Assembly: GCF_905220415.1 (NCBI RefSeq)
Contig: NC_059566.1
Coordinates: 806,001 to 870,000, forward strand
Reading direction: 5' to 3'
Origin: Colias croceus
Taxonomy: Eukaryota; Arthropoda; Insecta; Lepidoptera; Pieridae
Length of the DNA: 64,000 nt
The translations under genes were made by a program, and so were the position numbers. The stretch's first letter is position 1. Every line of letters starts with the position of its first letter. A model generated the notes under the pieces. It saw only the letters and a program-made list of their open reading frames with translations. It did no database searches and had not been told where the DNA came from. Below, piece after piece: positions 24,364 to 33,807 of the stretch.

Positions 24364-24435
24364 TTAACCCTAACGTGCCCTAACCCTCTCGGTCATTTAC
24401 TTTTACGAGAGGGTACGTCCGAATCGCAGGGTTAA
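24364..24435. mobile_element. TTAA-flanked 64-bp micro-element
   Basis: TTAA at 24364-24367 and 24432-24435 enclose 64 bp that begin CCCTAACGT and end CGCAGGG. An inner perfect stem CCCTCTCG / CGAGAGGG is present. A TTAA duplication with CCC...GGG ends is the piggyBac pattern; the element is far too short to code. Confidence 0.5.
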
Positions 24436-25275
24436 ATAGAGATTAAACTGCAAATTAATGTACTGTATTACTGTATTAGAAGGGTTTTGGATTAACAGTG
24501 CTAATTTTGGAGTACCTAATACAAACTTATTGTGTTATTTTGACCTGTAGGGGGATCTTTTTTATAGAATGGCATAGGTTGTAGTCTTTTTCGCGTCGAT
24601 GAGGAATGGAAATAGGAATGATTTAGTAGGTACTGAAAATTTATTAAAGACAAGAGCGAATAACCAAAAACGTAAGGGTAAGTCGTCCTCATGTAACTAT
24701 TTTTACCGATCTTTCCACGAAGGAAGGAATTTCTCTATATTAAAAGCGTATTTTTTTAAGTGTGTTCATTTCATGTATCGCATTGATAAGTAGGTACATA
24801 CTGAAGCAGCAAATACGATCATAATTTGACCGTCTCTATACCGCCTCTACCCGAGCCTTCACGACTTTCAGCCTTCACGACGCACGACGCACGTACCTAT
24901 AATAGCGATGTGCTACAGGAACATGATGCATTCGAAACTATTTATGAGTAGCTTCCGCCCGCGACTCCGTCCGCGCGGATGTCGGTCTTCGCGTGGATGG
25001 TTATTTCTCCATTTTGAGTACCTCTGTCAATAACATCTTATAAATATCTATTGGACCCAATTCCCAAATACGGCTAGGCCTATAATAATACGCAACGTGT
25101 GTTCGCGGTTCTACGGAACAAAGTCTATGGATAAAACTGAAAAATTAAGATTAATTTTTTTCTACGTATTTTTCCAGGATAAAAAGTATCCTATTTTACG
25201 CCCAGGATAATAAGGTATAATTATACCAAGTTTCATCGAAATCGAACCGATAGTTTTCACGTGATGCCTTCACAT

Positions 25276-25328
<53 letters not shown>

Positions 25329-25941
25329 AATTTTTTTAATCACATATTTGGGTTTGGTATACATACATAGGAGAGATTGAGATTTGGTACACATATTTAG
25401 GAGAGAGGGCGCCACTTTGACAGCGTAAACATTGGCTCCGTAAACAAAGTATAATTTAATTAATTAAAAGTGATTAATAAAGCGAAAGCACAGTGTATTA
25501 GTGTAAAAAACTTTGAAATTCAGTGCTACAAATAAAAGTTTAAACGCTATTACCTGTATAAACACGAAAAAAGTGATAAAAAATAACAATAACAACAAAG
25601 GATATTTTTTTGGTGCTATAATAATATTGTGCTGATTTAAACTTTTTGTGATCGACGCGATTGTCCCCTACATTGAAAAAACGGCTGATCGTATGAGAAC
25701 CAAGTTCAAATAGAAAGTTATAAAACTAATAACCTACAAATAAATTGCTTAGTCATAGTACCTACGTAAGCGAACAATTATTATCATACAAAACAACAAG
25801 CGCCATCTATCGGCTTTTATAAAGAGCTCGGTTTTGTGGTGAGCGCCACCTATTGGAAGTTTGAAGAACTACGTCGTAGGTCGTTATTGGCATTCTCGAA
25901 TAGTTCTGCCATTTACCAACAGAGGGCGTAAAACATAAAAA

Positions 25942-26761
25942 ATGGACGAAATCAAAGACATGTTGCGAATTATGCAAGACGAAATAAGGCAACAAAAAGT
26001 CGATATGCTAGCCATGAAAGAAGACATCAAATGCACCATTAATAATAACATAAATGAGAAATTTAAGCATTTAGAAATAAAAAACGAACAACTCGAACAA
26101 AAACTAGATTCACAAAAAAACGAAAATTGAAAATTTTGAGAAAACCTTGAGGAAAAAAAATATATTAATATTCGGAGTCGAAGAGCGAGAAAAAAGCTAT
26201 CAAGAGTTGGAGAAAAAAGTTTTAGATATTATAAATAACACACTTAACATCAAATGCGAAAAGCACTTCATCGAATCCGTGAGAAGACTTGGAATTAGAA
26301 GCGATAAAGTCAGACCCATTGTAATTACTCTACTTACTATGGGAATGAAAATACAAATCCTAAGAAACAAAAAGATGTTAGAAAACTCACCCTACTACAT
26401 AAAAGAAGACTTTCCATTAGATGTGCTCAATAAACGAAAAGAACTTCAAAGAGAAATAGCGATGTTAAGGGAACAAGGAAAAAATGCTATAATAAAATAT
26501 GATAAAGTTGTTATTTTAAAAAATAAAGAGCAACATTCCGAATTTCAAAAATCCCAAAATAAAAAAAGGAGCTTATCTGAATCCCCTGAAATGGCAACTT
26601 GCTCTTACAATCCAAATAAAATAACTCAAAAGCAGCCTCAAAAACAGCCTACAAAGATAAACAAGACTAATAATTTAAATAACTATATTTTAAAAAAACC
26701 TACGCTTACAGTTGGAGATAAAATCCCTTCTCCATCCGGCTCGAAGCAAAATACAGAATAG
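25942..26761 (+). pseudogene. LINE ORF1, frame-shifted (nucleic-acid binding protein)
   Basis: The frame starts at ATG 25942 (MDEIKDMLRIMQDEI) and encodes a heptad-rich coiled coil of about 60 residues before a stop at about 26128. The rest (KKNILIFGVEE, ESVRRLGIRSDKVRP, YYIKEDFPLDVLNKRKEL) continues in another frame to TAG/stop 26759-26761. This second part resembles the RRM-like and C-terminal domains of L1-type ORF1 proteins. An extra A in the run at about 26121-26127 could explain the shift. The tail is Gln/Lys/Asn-rich. Confidence 0.65.
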
Positions 26762-26877
26762 CAATTATTATTAACGCCCCCCCCTCTCGATCTCCCAACA
26801 CGGCTTGTCACCGCGAGAGATCTAGACTATAACCCTCCAACACGTCACAAACTCTATATCTGTAATAAGTATATAAT

Positions 26878-29688
26878 GTGAAATCCCTATTATCACCACA
26901 AAGAATGATACTGTTAAAATACTCCCTAGAAAAAATAAAATATGACATCATTGGTCTTGCTGAAGTAAGGAGAAATGGCAATAGCATTATTGAAGATGAT
27001 GACCTTATATTTTGCTACACCGGAGAATCTAAAGGACTCCATGGAGTTGGTTTCTTAATTAAGAAAAAATACAAAAACAATATAGATAATTACATAGGCA
27101 TATCTGAAAGAGTCTGTTTGCTAAATCTACGCTTTACAGCAATGAAAATCTCTATTATACAAATATATGCACCCACCTCTGATGCAAACGAAGAAGAGAT
27201 TGATGCCTTCTATGATGATATAGAAAAAGCCAGGAGTTTCACAACCGGTAAAGTTATTATATTGGGAGACTTGAACGCGAAGATAGGTCAAAGAAAGCCG
27301 GAAGAGAGTACAATACTAGGCCCATACTGCTACGGTAAAAGAAACTCGAGAGGCGAAAAACTTGTCCAATACGCTCTAAAAAATAAATTTACAATAATTA
27401 ATTCAGTATTCAAGAAAAATACAAAAAACTTATGGACATGGATTACGCCAGATAAAAAGAATAGAAACCAAATAGATTATATTCTGAGTAACTATCCAAA
27501 ACTATTTACCAACATGGAAGTCATTAACAAACTCTCGTTCCCGAGCGACCACAGACTCTTAAGAGGAACAGTATCTCTGGATAAACAAAAGAAAAGCCGA
27601 GCTAATTTTGATACAACCCCAACAATCACACTATCAAATGAGAAATCACAAGAAACATACCTATCTGCCTTAAGAAATAAAATAAAATTAATCAACTGGG
27701 AAGCTAACGATAACATTGAATCATACTATCAAAAAATAGAGTCATCCATACTAGAAAGTTTAAAAACAATTACGTCAATTAAAACAAAGAAAGAAATAAT
27801 ATCTGAAGAAACTAAAAACCTAATTAAAAAACGCATAGAACTCCAACACAAACCTTCAAAAAACAAGAAAGATAAAAAGGAACTTTCAGCACTCTACAAA
27901 ACTACAAACAAACTACTTAAAAAAGATTATGATAATTACAGACTGGATATTATTGAAAACCACCTACTAGCCTCGGGAAGCCAAAAGAAAGCCTACAAAC
28001 AGTTAAATTCAGAAAAAAATTGGATCCCGACATTGAATACGCAAAAAGTTACAAAGAAACAGCAAACTAGAAAGGACCTTGTAAAAATTGCCTCCGACTT
28101 TTACACAACCCTATACGATGATAAATCTATCACAAACTACAGCTACAAAAAGTGTATAGAAACAGATGAAAAAACATTGTCAATACAACAATTCAATGAA
28201 GAAGAAATAATGTCAAAAATTAAAAAATTAAAAAAAGATAAAAGCCCGGGTGTTGACAATATACCGAACGAAGCCTTACTACTTGGAAAACATCTACTGA
28301 TAGGTCCACTCGTTATTCTTTTCAATAAAATACTGGAACAACAAGAAATTCCTACCAAATGGGCAAAATCGCGGATAATCCTGATATACAAAAAAGGAGA
28401 CCCAGCTAATATAAATAATTACCGACCTATTAGCCTACTTCCAACAATGTATAAGCTATTTGCTATGTGTCTGGTAAAAAGAATAGAGCCAACTATAGAA
28501 ATGCACCAACCAGTCGAACAGGCAGGTTTTCGTCATGGATACTCAACGACTGATCACATACATACCTTAGAACAAGTGATAGAAAAATATGTTGAATATA
28601 ATCAAAATCTATACATAGCATATGTCGACTACGCAAAAGCGTTCGATTCCATATCACATATGAGTATCTGGGACGCATTAGAGCATCAGAACCTTCCACA
28701 TGTATACATTAACATCATCAAGGATATATATAGAAAAAGTACAAGCCGCGTCAAATTAGATAGGCTAGGCGCAGAATTTTATATCCGCAGAGGTGTGAAG
28801 CAAGGAGACCCGCTATCGCCAAAAATATTCATAGCTGTCCTGCAAAATATAATGAAAGACCTAGAATGGAACAAAAAAGGTAAAGGAATAAGCATAGAAG
28901 GAAAAAACCTCAGTAACCTAAGATTTGCGGATGATATAGTTCTTTTCGCTAAAACACCAAATCAACTAGAGGGTATGCTAACAGAACTAAGCGCTGCAAG
29001 CGCGAATGTAGGCCTACAACTGAATACCTCAAAAACAAAAGTAGCTACCAATGGCATAAAGAAACCTATACGAATAAATCAAACACCTATTGAATACGTA
29101 GAGAGCTATATCTACCTCGGAAAACAAATATCATTTGAAAAGACAAGACATCTAGACGAAATAGACCGGAGAATCAAATTAACGTGGAATAAATACTGGA
29201 GTAACAAGGAAATACTAAAATCAAAACTATCAATGAAGCTAAAGAAAAAAGTAATGGACTCGTGCCTGTTGCCTTGTTTATCATATGGTGCCCAAACTTG
29301 GATCTTTAACCACATTACCATGTCAAAAATACGCACGTGCCAACGGTCTATGGAAAGAAGTATCCTTGGCATCAAGACCATAGACAAAGTCAACAGCACA
29401 AAAATCAGAGCAAAAACCAAAGTAATAGACGTGTTACAACATGCACAGCGCTTAAAATGGAAATGGGCTGGACATATCGCCCGCTACTCCGAAGATAGAT
29501 GGCCAAAAAGGGTCACGAAATGGATAGGCCCAGGATCCAAGAGACAGAAAGGCAGACCAAGGGCTCGCTGGGCTGATGATATTCTACAATTGACAGGCAA
29601 AGACTGGATGAAGGCAGCTGGAAACAGGAGGAAATGGGGACAGTTGGAGGAGGCCTATACCCGAAAGGGGCCAGGACATTTAACCTAA
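26878..29688 (+). CDS. LINE ORF2: endonuclease/reverse transcriptase
   Basis: An open frame of 936 codons, starting in-frame at GTG; the natural start is probably upstream, lost through a small indel near 26870, because stops lie in this frame just before. Domains: AP-type endonuclease about residues 1-235 with LAEVRR (Glu29), IYAPT (about 97-100), GDLNAKIG (130-137) and SDHRLLRG (223-230). The reverse transcriptase spans about residues 430-690, with YVDYAKAFDS (582-591, first catalytic Asp) and FADD (683-686, catalytic Asp pair). The C-terminal part has WKWAGHIAR and GRPRARW. Such enzymes nick target DNA and prime reverse transcription there. All catalytic motifs I can see are intact and there is no internal stop, so the insertion is fairly recent. 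Confidence 0.85.
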   Translation: MKSLLSPQRMILLKYSLEKIKYDIIGLAEVRRNGNSIIEDDDLIFCYTGESKGLHGVGFLIKKKYKNNIDNYIGISERVCLLNLRFTAMKISIIQIYAPTSDANEEEIDAFYDDIEKARSFTTGKVIILGDLNAKIGQRKPEESTILGPYCYGKRNSRGEKLVQYALKNKFTIINSVFKKNTKNLWTWITPDKKNRNQIDYILSNYPKLFTNMEVINKLSFPSDHRLLRGTVSLDKQKKSRANFDTTPTITLSNEKSQETYLSALRNKIKLINWEANDNIESYYQKIESSILESLKTITSIKTKKEIISEETKNLIKKRIELQHKPSKNKKDKKELSALYKTTNKLLKKDYDNYRLDIIENHLLASGSQKKAYKQLNSEKNWIPTLNTQKVTKKQQTRKDLVKIASDFYTTLYDDKSITNYSYKKCIETDEKTLSIQQFNEEEIMSKIKKLKKDKSPGVDNIPNEALLLGKHLLIGPLVILFNKILEQQEIPTKWAKSRIILIYKKGDPANINNYRPISLLPTMYKLFAMCLVKRIEPTIEMHQPVEQAGFRHGYSTTDHIHTLEQVIEKYVEYNQNLYIAYVDYAKAFDSISHMSIWDALEHQNLPHVYINIIKDIYRKSTSRVKLDRLGAEFYIRRGVKQGDPLSPKIFIAVLQNIMKDLEWNKKGKGISIEGKNLSNLRFADDIVLFAKTPNQLEGMLTELSAASANVGLQLNTSKTKVATNGIKKPIRINQTPIEYVESYIYLGKQISFEKTRHLDEIDRRIKLTWNKYWSNKEILKSKLSMKLKKKVMDSCLLPCLSYGAQTWIFNHITMSKIRTCQRSMERSILGIKTIDKVNSTKIRAKTKVIDVLQHAQRLKWKWAGHIARYSEDRWPKRVTKWIGPGSKRQKGRPRARWADDILQLTGKDWMKAAGNRRKWGQLEEAYTRKGPGHLT

Positions 29689-29907
29689 CTGCATTTTTTA
29701 ATATTTTCATGTATTATGTATCTTTTGTTGTAAACTGTATCTAAATGTCATGGATTATAAAGGCTAAATAAATAAATAAATAAATTTGGGTTTGGTATTG
29801 ATCCAGTATTGCTATTTATTTTTTCAATATTTTCAATGTACAGAATTGATCCTTCTACAGATTTATTATATGTATAGATAAGGTAACAATGTATTAAAAA
29901 GACTGAC

Positions 29908-30145
29908 TGACCGATTGGCTTAAAGCGACCCCACATTCTAAGTCAGAGGTCGAGGGTTCGATTCCCAACTAGGGCAAATATTTGTGTGACGAATGAGTCT
30001 GGGTGTTAATTATTATATAAATAAGTACTTATGTATTTAAAATTATATATGTATGTTTATCTGCCATATTCTGGTTTCCATAACACAAACGAAAAATTTG
30101 TACGGGATCAGACCGTGTCGTGTGTGAGAAATTTCCTGAAAAAAA
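29908..30145 (+). mobile_element. tRNA-derived SINE S1
   Basis: Pol III B-box-like GGTCGAGGGTTCGATTCCC at 29948-29966 with a decayed A box (TTGGCTTAAAGCGACC). The body CTGGTTTCCATAACACAA and GGGATCAGACCGTGTCGTG matches the better copy at 37.08 kb. It lies just outside the Hel-f remnant. Confidence 0.65.
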
Positions 30146-31553
30146 CAATGATGATCATCACAAGATCAACACTCAATAATTTTTTCAATATTATTTTGTT
30201 CGTTTCAGAAATAAATTGTAGTAGTTACTAATATACAAATATATTATTTTAGCATTAATTTATCTCCACTATTAAACTCACACATTCCAAGTCTTATAAA
30301 ACATTTATAATATTATACCAAACCATTTCAAAGTAAACTTTTCAATCTTACCCTCTCACAGATAACACAAAACTTTTAGATAATGTCCATCGTGTGGTCT
30401 GTATGTGACAGCCCTGATATACGGGCCCTTTGAAACAGGGCTGGATTGTAAGGGCTAGGGGAATGTGGGGACTGGGGCCCCGTGTTAAGGGCTCTTCTAT
30501 TACCTAGTTCTTCATTTAACTCTTCAATATCTAATAACACATAAAGAAAATTTTGTTAGGTAGTTAGGTACATTATTTTATTTCCCAAAAAACACAAAAT
30601 TGTTGATTATGTGGCGATCTTTTACCAGTGATCTAATCTATTAGTTTAGACACAGATAATATAAAATTATTATATGTTTAACTATTATATTTATTACACT
30701 CAAAACATGAATTTTATAACTAGCCGTGCTGTGTAATGTAAGGCTCAAATGCCACTTGTAGTAACGTATAAAATTTGATTAGAATTTTATCTTAACATTT
30801 GTAATTTTCAATAAATAAATCAAACTCAAGCGAACGTTAGAAAATAAATTTTATAGTGTTCATTCTCGCCTACTTTAGCTTTACTAATCTGAAAAATTAA
30901 TTATTAACTTTAGAATGTCGGAAAACAGGCATTTAAATTGTGTTTTTTTCTTCACGTTATTTTCGTATGTAAGTTGGTGTTACAAAGCACTCATATCATA
31001 ATATAATTTGCTTACTGTGTCGATACAATCAGTCCAGCATTGTAAAAGGAATTTCGGAGCCTTGAGCGTTTTTTTATAAAACGTAGACATCTTCTTTGTA
31101 AAACAATTATGGTTTCAATATTTTTTGCACCTTTAATCGTTGCAAATTCTTGTTTTTATTAATTTTACAACACGATGCTTTCACAGTTTACTATACAAAT
31201 AAAAACATAATGAAACCAATATCCCTTGAGCATATTCAGTGAAAAATAGAACCTTTTTCTATATATCGTTTAAGTGTGTGATAAAAAATGTTATGACGAT
31301 TCTAAAGCGCTTGTATAAGAAGTCTAATTGAATAAATAAAAGTTTGAGTTTGAGTTTATATTTTGACATTTTTAGCCTAATGTCATTAAAGTCAGTTTTG
31401 GGGCTACAACGTTAGTCTTAAGGCCGTGAGTACGGCCCTGTTAAAGGGGTTCGGTTTTGATCCAAAGATTTTACATAGCCATTAAATTATTTCATGACAA
31501 TCCTATTGTATTCTTCAGAATATATATCAAACTAAGATAATAAATTAACATTA

Positions 31554-31855
31554 TACTAGCTGTGCCCCGTCGTTTTACCTGCATTATTTATATTGTTATA
31601 TTAGCTTGATAATCTTTAATATATATATAAATCTCGTGTCACAATGTTTGTCCTCAATGGACTCCTAAACCACTTAACCGATTATAATAAAATTCGCACA
31701 CCATGTGCAGTTCGATCCAACTTGAGAGATAGGATAGTTTAAATCTCAAATCGTTTTAGAGAAAGCGGGCGAAGCCGCGGGCGGTGAGCTAGTAGTAGTA
31801 TTAGGTAGTCTTCCTCGATAAATAGACTATCTGACAGTGAATAAATTAATTGGTC
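31554..31855 (-). mobile_element. Hel-a Helitron interrupted by a Hel-c Helitron
   Basis: The 3' part, ACTAGCTGTGCCCCGTCG, ends near 31616 and the body resumes at about 31794 (TCTTCCTCGATAAATAGACT). Between them sits a complete Hel-c in the opposite direction. No target duplication is evident, as expected for Helitrons. Confidence 0.6.
31617..31793 (+). mobile_element. Helitron, Hel-c, complete
   Basis: From ATATATATAAATCTCGTG through CACTTAACCGATTATAATAA to GAAGCCGCGGGCGGTGAGCTAG. Reference copy for Hel-c. Confidence 0.7.
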
Positions 31856-31924
31856 AAACTTACTTTCTTTTTTCAATCGAGTCAGAAGTTAATCAGAGAA
31901 CGCACATAATAATATCTCTTCGTC

Positions 31925-32112
31925 ACTACATAGTATAAAACAAAGTCGCTTTCTCTATCCCTATGTACCTTTGTATGCTTAAATCTTTAAGACTACGCAA
32001 CGGATTTTGATGCGGTTTTTTTTAATAGATAGAGTGATTTAAGAGGAAGGTTTTAGTATATAATTTATTAGGTTTTAGACCAAGCCGGCGAAGCCGCGGG
32101 CGGTAAGCTAGT
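31925..32112 (+). mobile_element. Helitron, Hel-e
   Basis: From CACTACATAGTATAAAAC to GCGGGCGGTAAGCTAG; the terminal hairpin has AGCCGGCGAAGCCG. Confidence 0.75.
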
Positions 32113-32325
32113 ATGAAATAAAACACAATCTCAAGTTAATAATTTATTAAAAAATACAATACTTAATAAGTTAACAATTTAAAACTATTACATAGTTATT
32201 AAGCTGCGATATATATTATATTTTATTAGAGTAACAACACAGTTTAATGATTTTCATATGGAGTCTTATGGAGTAGTATTAAAAATACAGTTTTTAGCTA
32301 CATAAGTGTAAAAATATTATATAAC

Positions 32326-32573
32326 AAGCTGTGTCACGCGGTTTTACCCGCATTACTTCGCTCCTGTTGGTCTTAGCGTGATGATACCTTTCTCGATGAA
32401 TGGGCTATCTAACACCGAAAGAATTTTTCAAATTGGACCAGTAGTTCCTGAGATAAGCGCGTACAAACAAACAAACTCTTCATTTTTATAGAGGAAGGCT
32501 ATAGGCTATATATCATCACGCTAAGACCAACAGGAGCGGAGCAACCCGGGTGAAACCGCGGGGCACAGCTAGT
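32326..32573. mobile_element. Two Hel-a Helitrons in head-to-head inversion
   Basis: A reverse copy (32326-32490, ending in the 5' motif ACTCTTCATTTTTATA) is joined directly to the 3' half of a forward copy (32491-32573, GAGGAAGGCTATAGGC to GGGGCACAGCTAG). Both outer ends are therefore 3' termini. Confidence 0.6.
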
Positions 32574-33073
32574 ATTAGAATCTATATAGATCTAATAGTA
32601 TTAGATCTAATAAGAATCAATGACAAAACAATAATTTTATGAGTTTATCTTTTAAAGTATTTCGTGTTCTACATTTTAATGTGATGTACACTTTTTAACT
32701 GATTCTATTTAGACAAATTCAGCAAATTGCCAAATAAGTTTTTAAATTTTGATTTATATTAATTTTTAAACTACACAATTTGAAAGTAGCAAAGCTTTAA
32801 TAATAAAAAATACTTGAAGTTTAGATAAAATCGGTACTGAAAAATTATTTATTTATAATAATAATAAAAATAACATGCATAATACATTAAATAAAACATA
32901 GCCAGCTCTTAAACTATAATGAGAATAAGCGTAAATTAAGCCGAATGTCAATCATCTCTTAGACTATAGAGGGATATTAACAGAAGTATTAAGAGGGGGT
33001 ATAAAGCAAAATTTCCAATCTTCTATTTATATTAGATGACACGTGTAATATTCAAGACCAAATCTAAAAAATC

Positions 33074-33344
33074 ACTACATAGTATAAAACAAAGTCGCTT
33101 TCTCTGTCCCTATGTCCCTTTGTATGCTTAAATCTTTAAAACTACGCAACGGATTTTGATACGGTTTTTTTTAATAGATAGAGTGATTCAAGAAGGTTTT
33201 AGTATATAATTTAGACTAGCCTTCCTCGATAAATGGGCTATCTAACACCGAAATAATTTTTCAAATCGGACCAGTAGTTCCTGAGATTAGCGCGTTCAAA
33301 CAAACAAACAAACAAACTCTTCAGCTTTCTACTATTAGTATAGA
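33074..33344. mobile_element. Hel-e 5' part fused to Hel-a (reverse)
   Basis: Hel-e runs plus from CACTACATAGTATAAAAC to TTTAGTATATAATTTAGA and is cut off at about 33214. Hel-a follows in reverse to TACTATTAGTATAGAT. Neither keeps its CTAG hairpin end. Confidence 0.6.
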
Positions 33345-33655
33345 TAACACTTTTATCGTGATAAAACGTTTGGTTTTAATTGGTAATTTTGCTTTATACC
33401 CCCTCTTAAGGTCTATTAAAACCCGAAGCTATCGTATCCCGATGGCACGCGACTATATCTCTTACGTAGTATATTATAGAGACTCTAATCGCGTACCTAT
33501 TTTATTTGATTTTAACGAATTAAGGAATGCACTGTTATAACAAATAAAATGGATTTATTTTCACGTTTTCCGTGTTATAAATAAATATACTGAAATATTT
33601 TCCATTACAAAATATTATAACTAATAACATTTTCATCAAAACAACTTATTATTTA

Positions 33656-33780
33656 AGTGAAACTGCTTTATACGCGTTGAGAATATAATTTCAACATCGC
33701 GTCATGGCAATACCGTCACGTCATGGAGTAAGGCGACGATTTTGGTATCTTTGAATCTTGCCCAAAGAAGTCTCACTTCT
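33656..33780 (-). mobile_element. Short MITE M1b next to the GNL1 3' end
   Basis: Inverted ends AGTGAAACTGCTTTA and CCAAAGAAGTCTCACTTCT. It lies about 27 bp beyond the GNL1 stop codon, so the transcript probably ends before or inside it. Confidence 0.6.
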
Positions 33781-33807
33781 GACAAATGCTCTTTTATATA
33801 TATTTAT

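Larger units (their letters stand above)
25361..29784 (+). mobile_element. Near full-length RTE-like LINE
   Basis: A 4.4-kb non-LTR retrotransposon: ~580-bp 5' UTR, ORF1 (from 25942), ORF2 (to 29688), a short 3' UTR and a (TAAA)n tail at about 29764-29784. The same 14 bp (15 if the tail A is counted) flanks it at 25346/7-25360 and 29784/5-29798, a target-site duplication. The structure and ORF2 tail (WKWAGHIAR, GRPRARWADDI) point to the RTE group, although the ORF1 with coiled-coil and RNA-binding part is larger than in many RTE elements. Clade assignment is from motifs only. Confidence 0.8.
24952..29879 (-). mobile_element. Hel-f Helitron split by a LINE insertion
   Basis: The 3' part (GCCCGCGACTCCGTCCGCG onwards) lies at 24952-25360 and the 5' part (ATTGATCCTTCTACAG to TATGTATAGA) at 29785-29879. 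Compared with the intact copy at 14919-15421 the element is interrupted at TTTGGGTTTGGTAT, which is present on both sides of the LINE. A (CAGA)n run lies at about 25275-25325. Confidence 0.75.
30240..33650. other. Intergenic, repeats only
   Basis: No gene was found. The identified Helitrons are listed separately. Segments near 30405-30490 (GGGCTGGATTGTAAGGGC) and 31425-31445 look like ends of hAT-type elements but are too short to call. A TTTGAG tail lies at 31345. 32590-33060 is plain AT-rich DNA. Confidence 0.5.

Noticed and set aside
24599..24793. 64-aa plus-strand frame
   Set aside because: No recognisable domain, splice context or repeats; chance frame length in AT-rich DNA.
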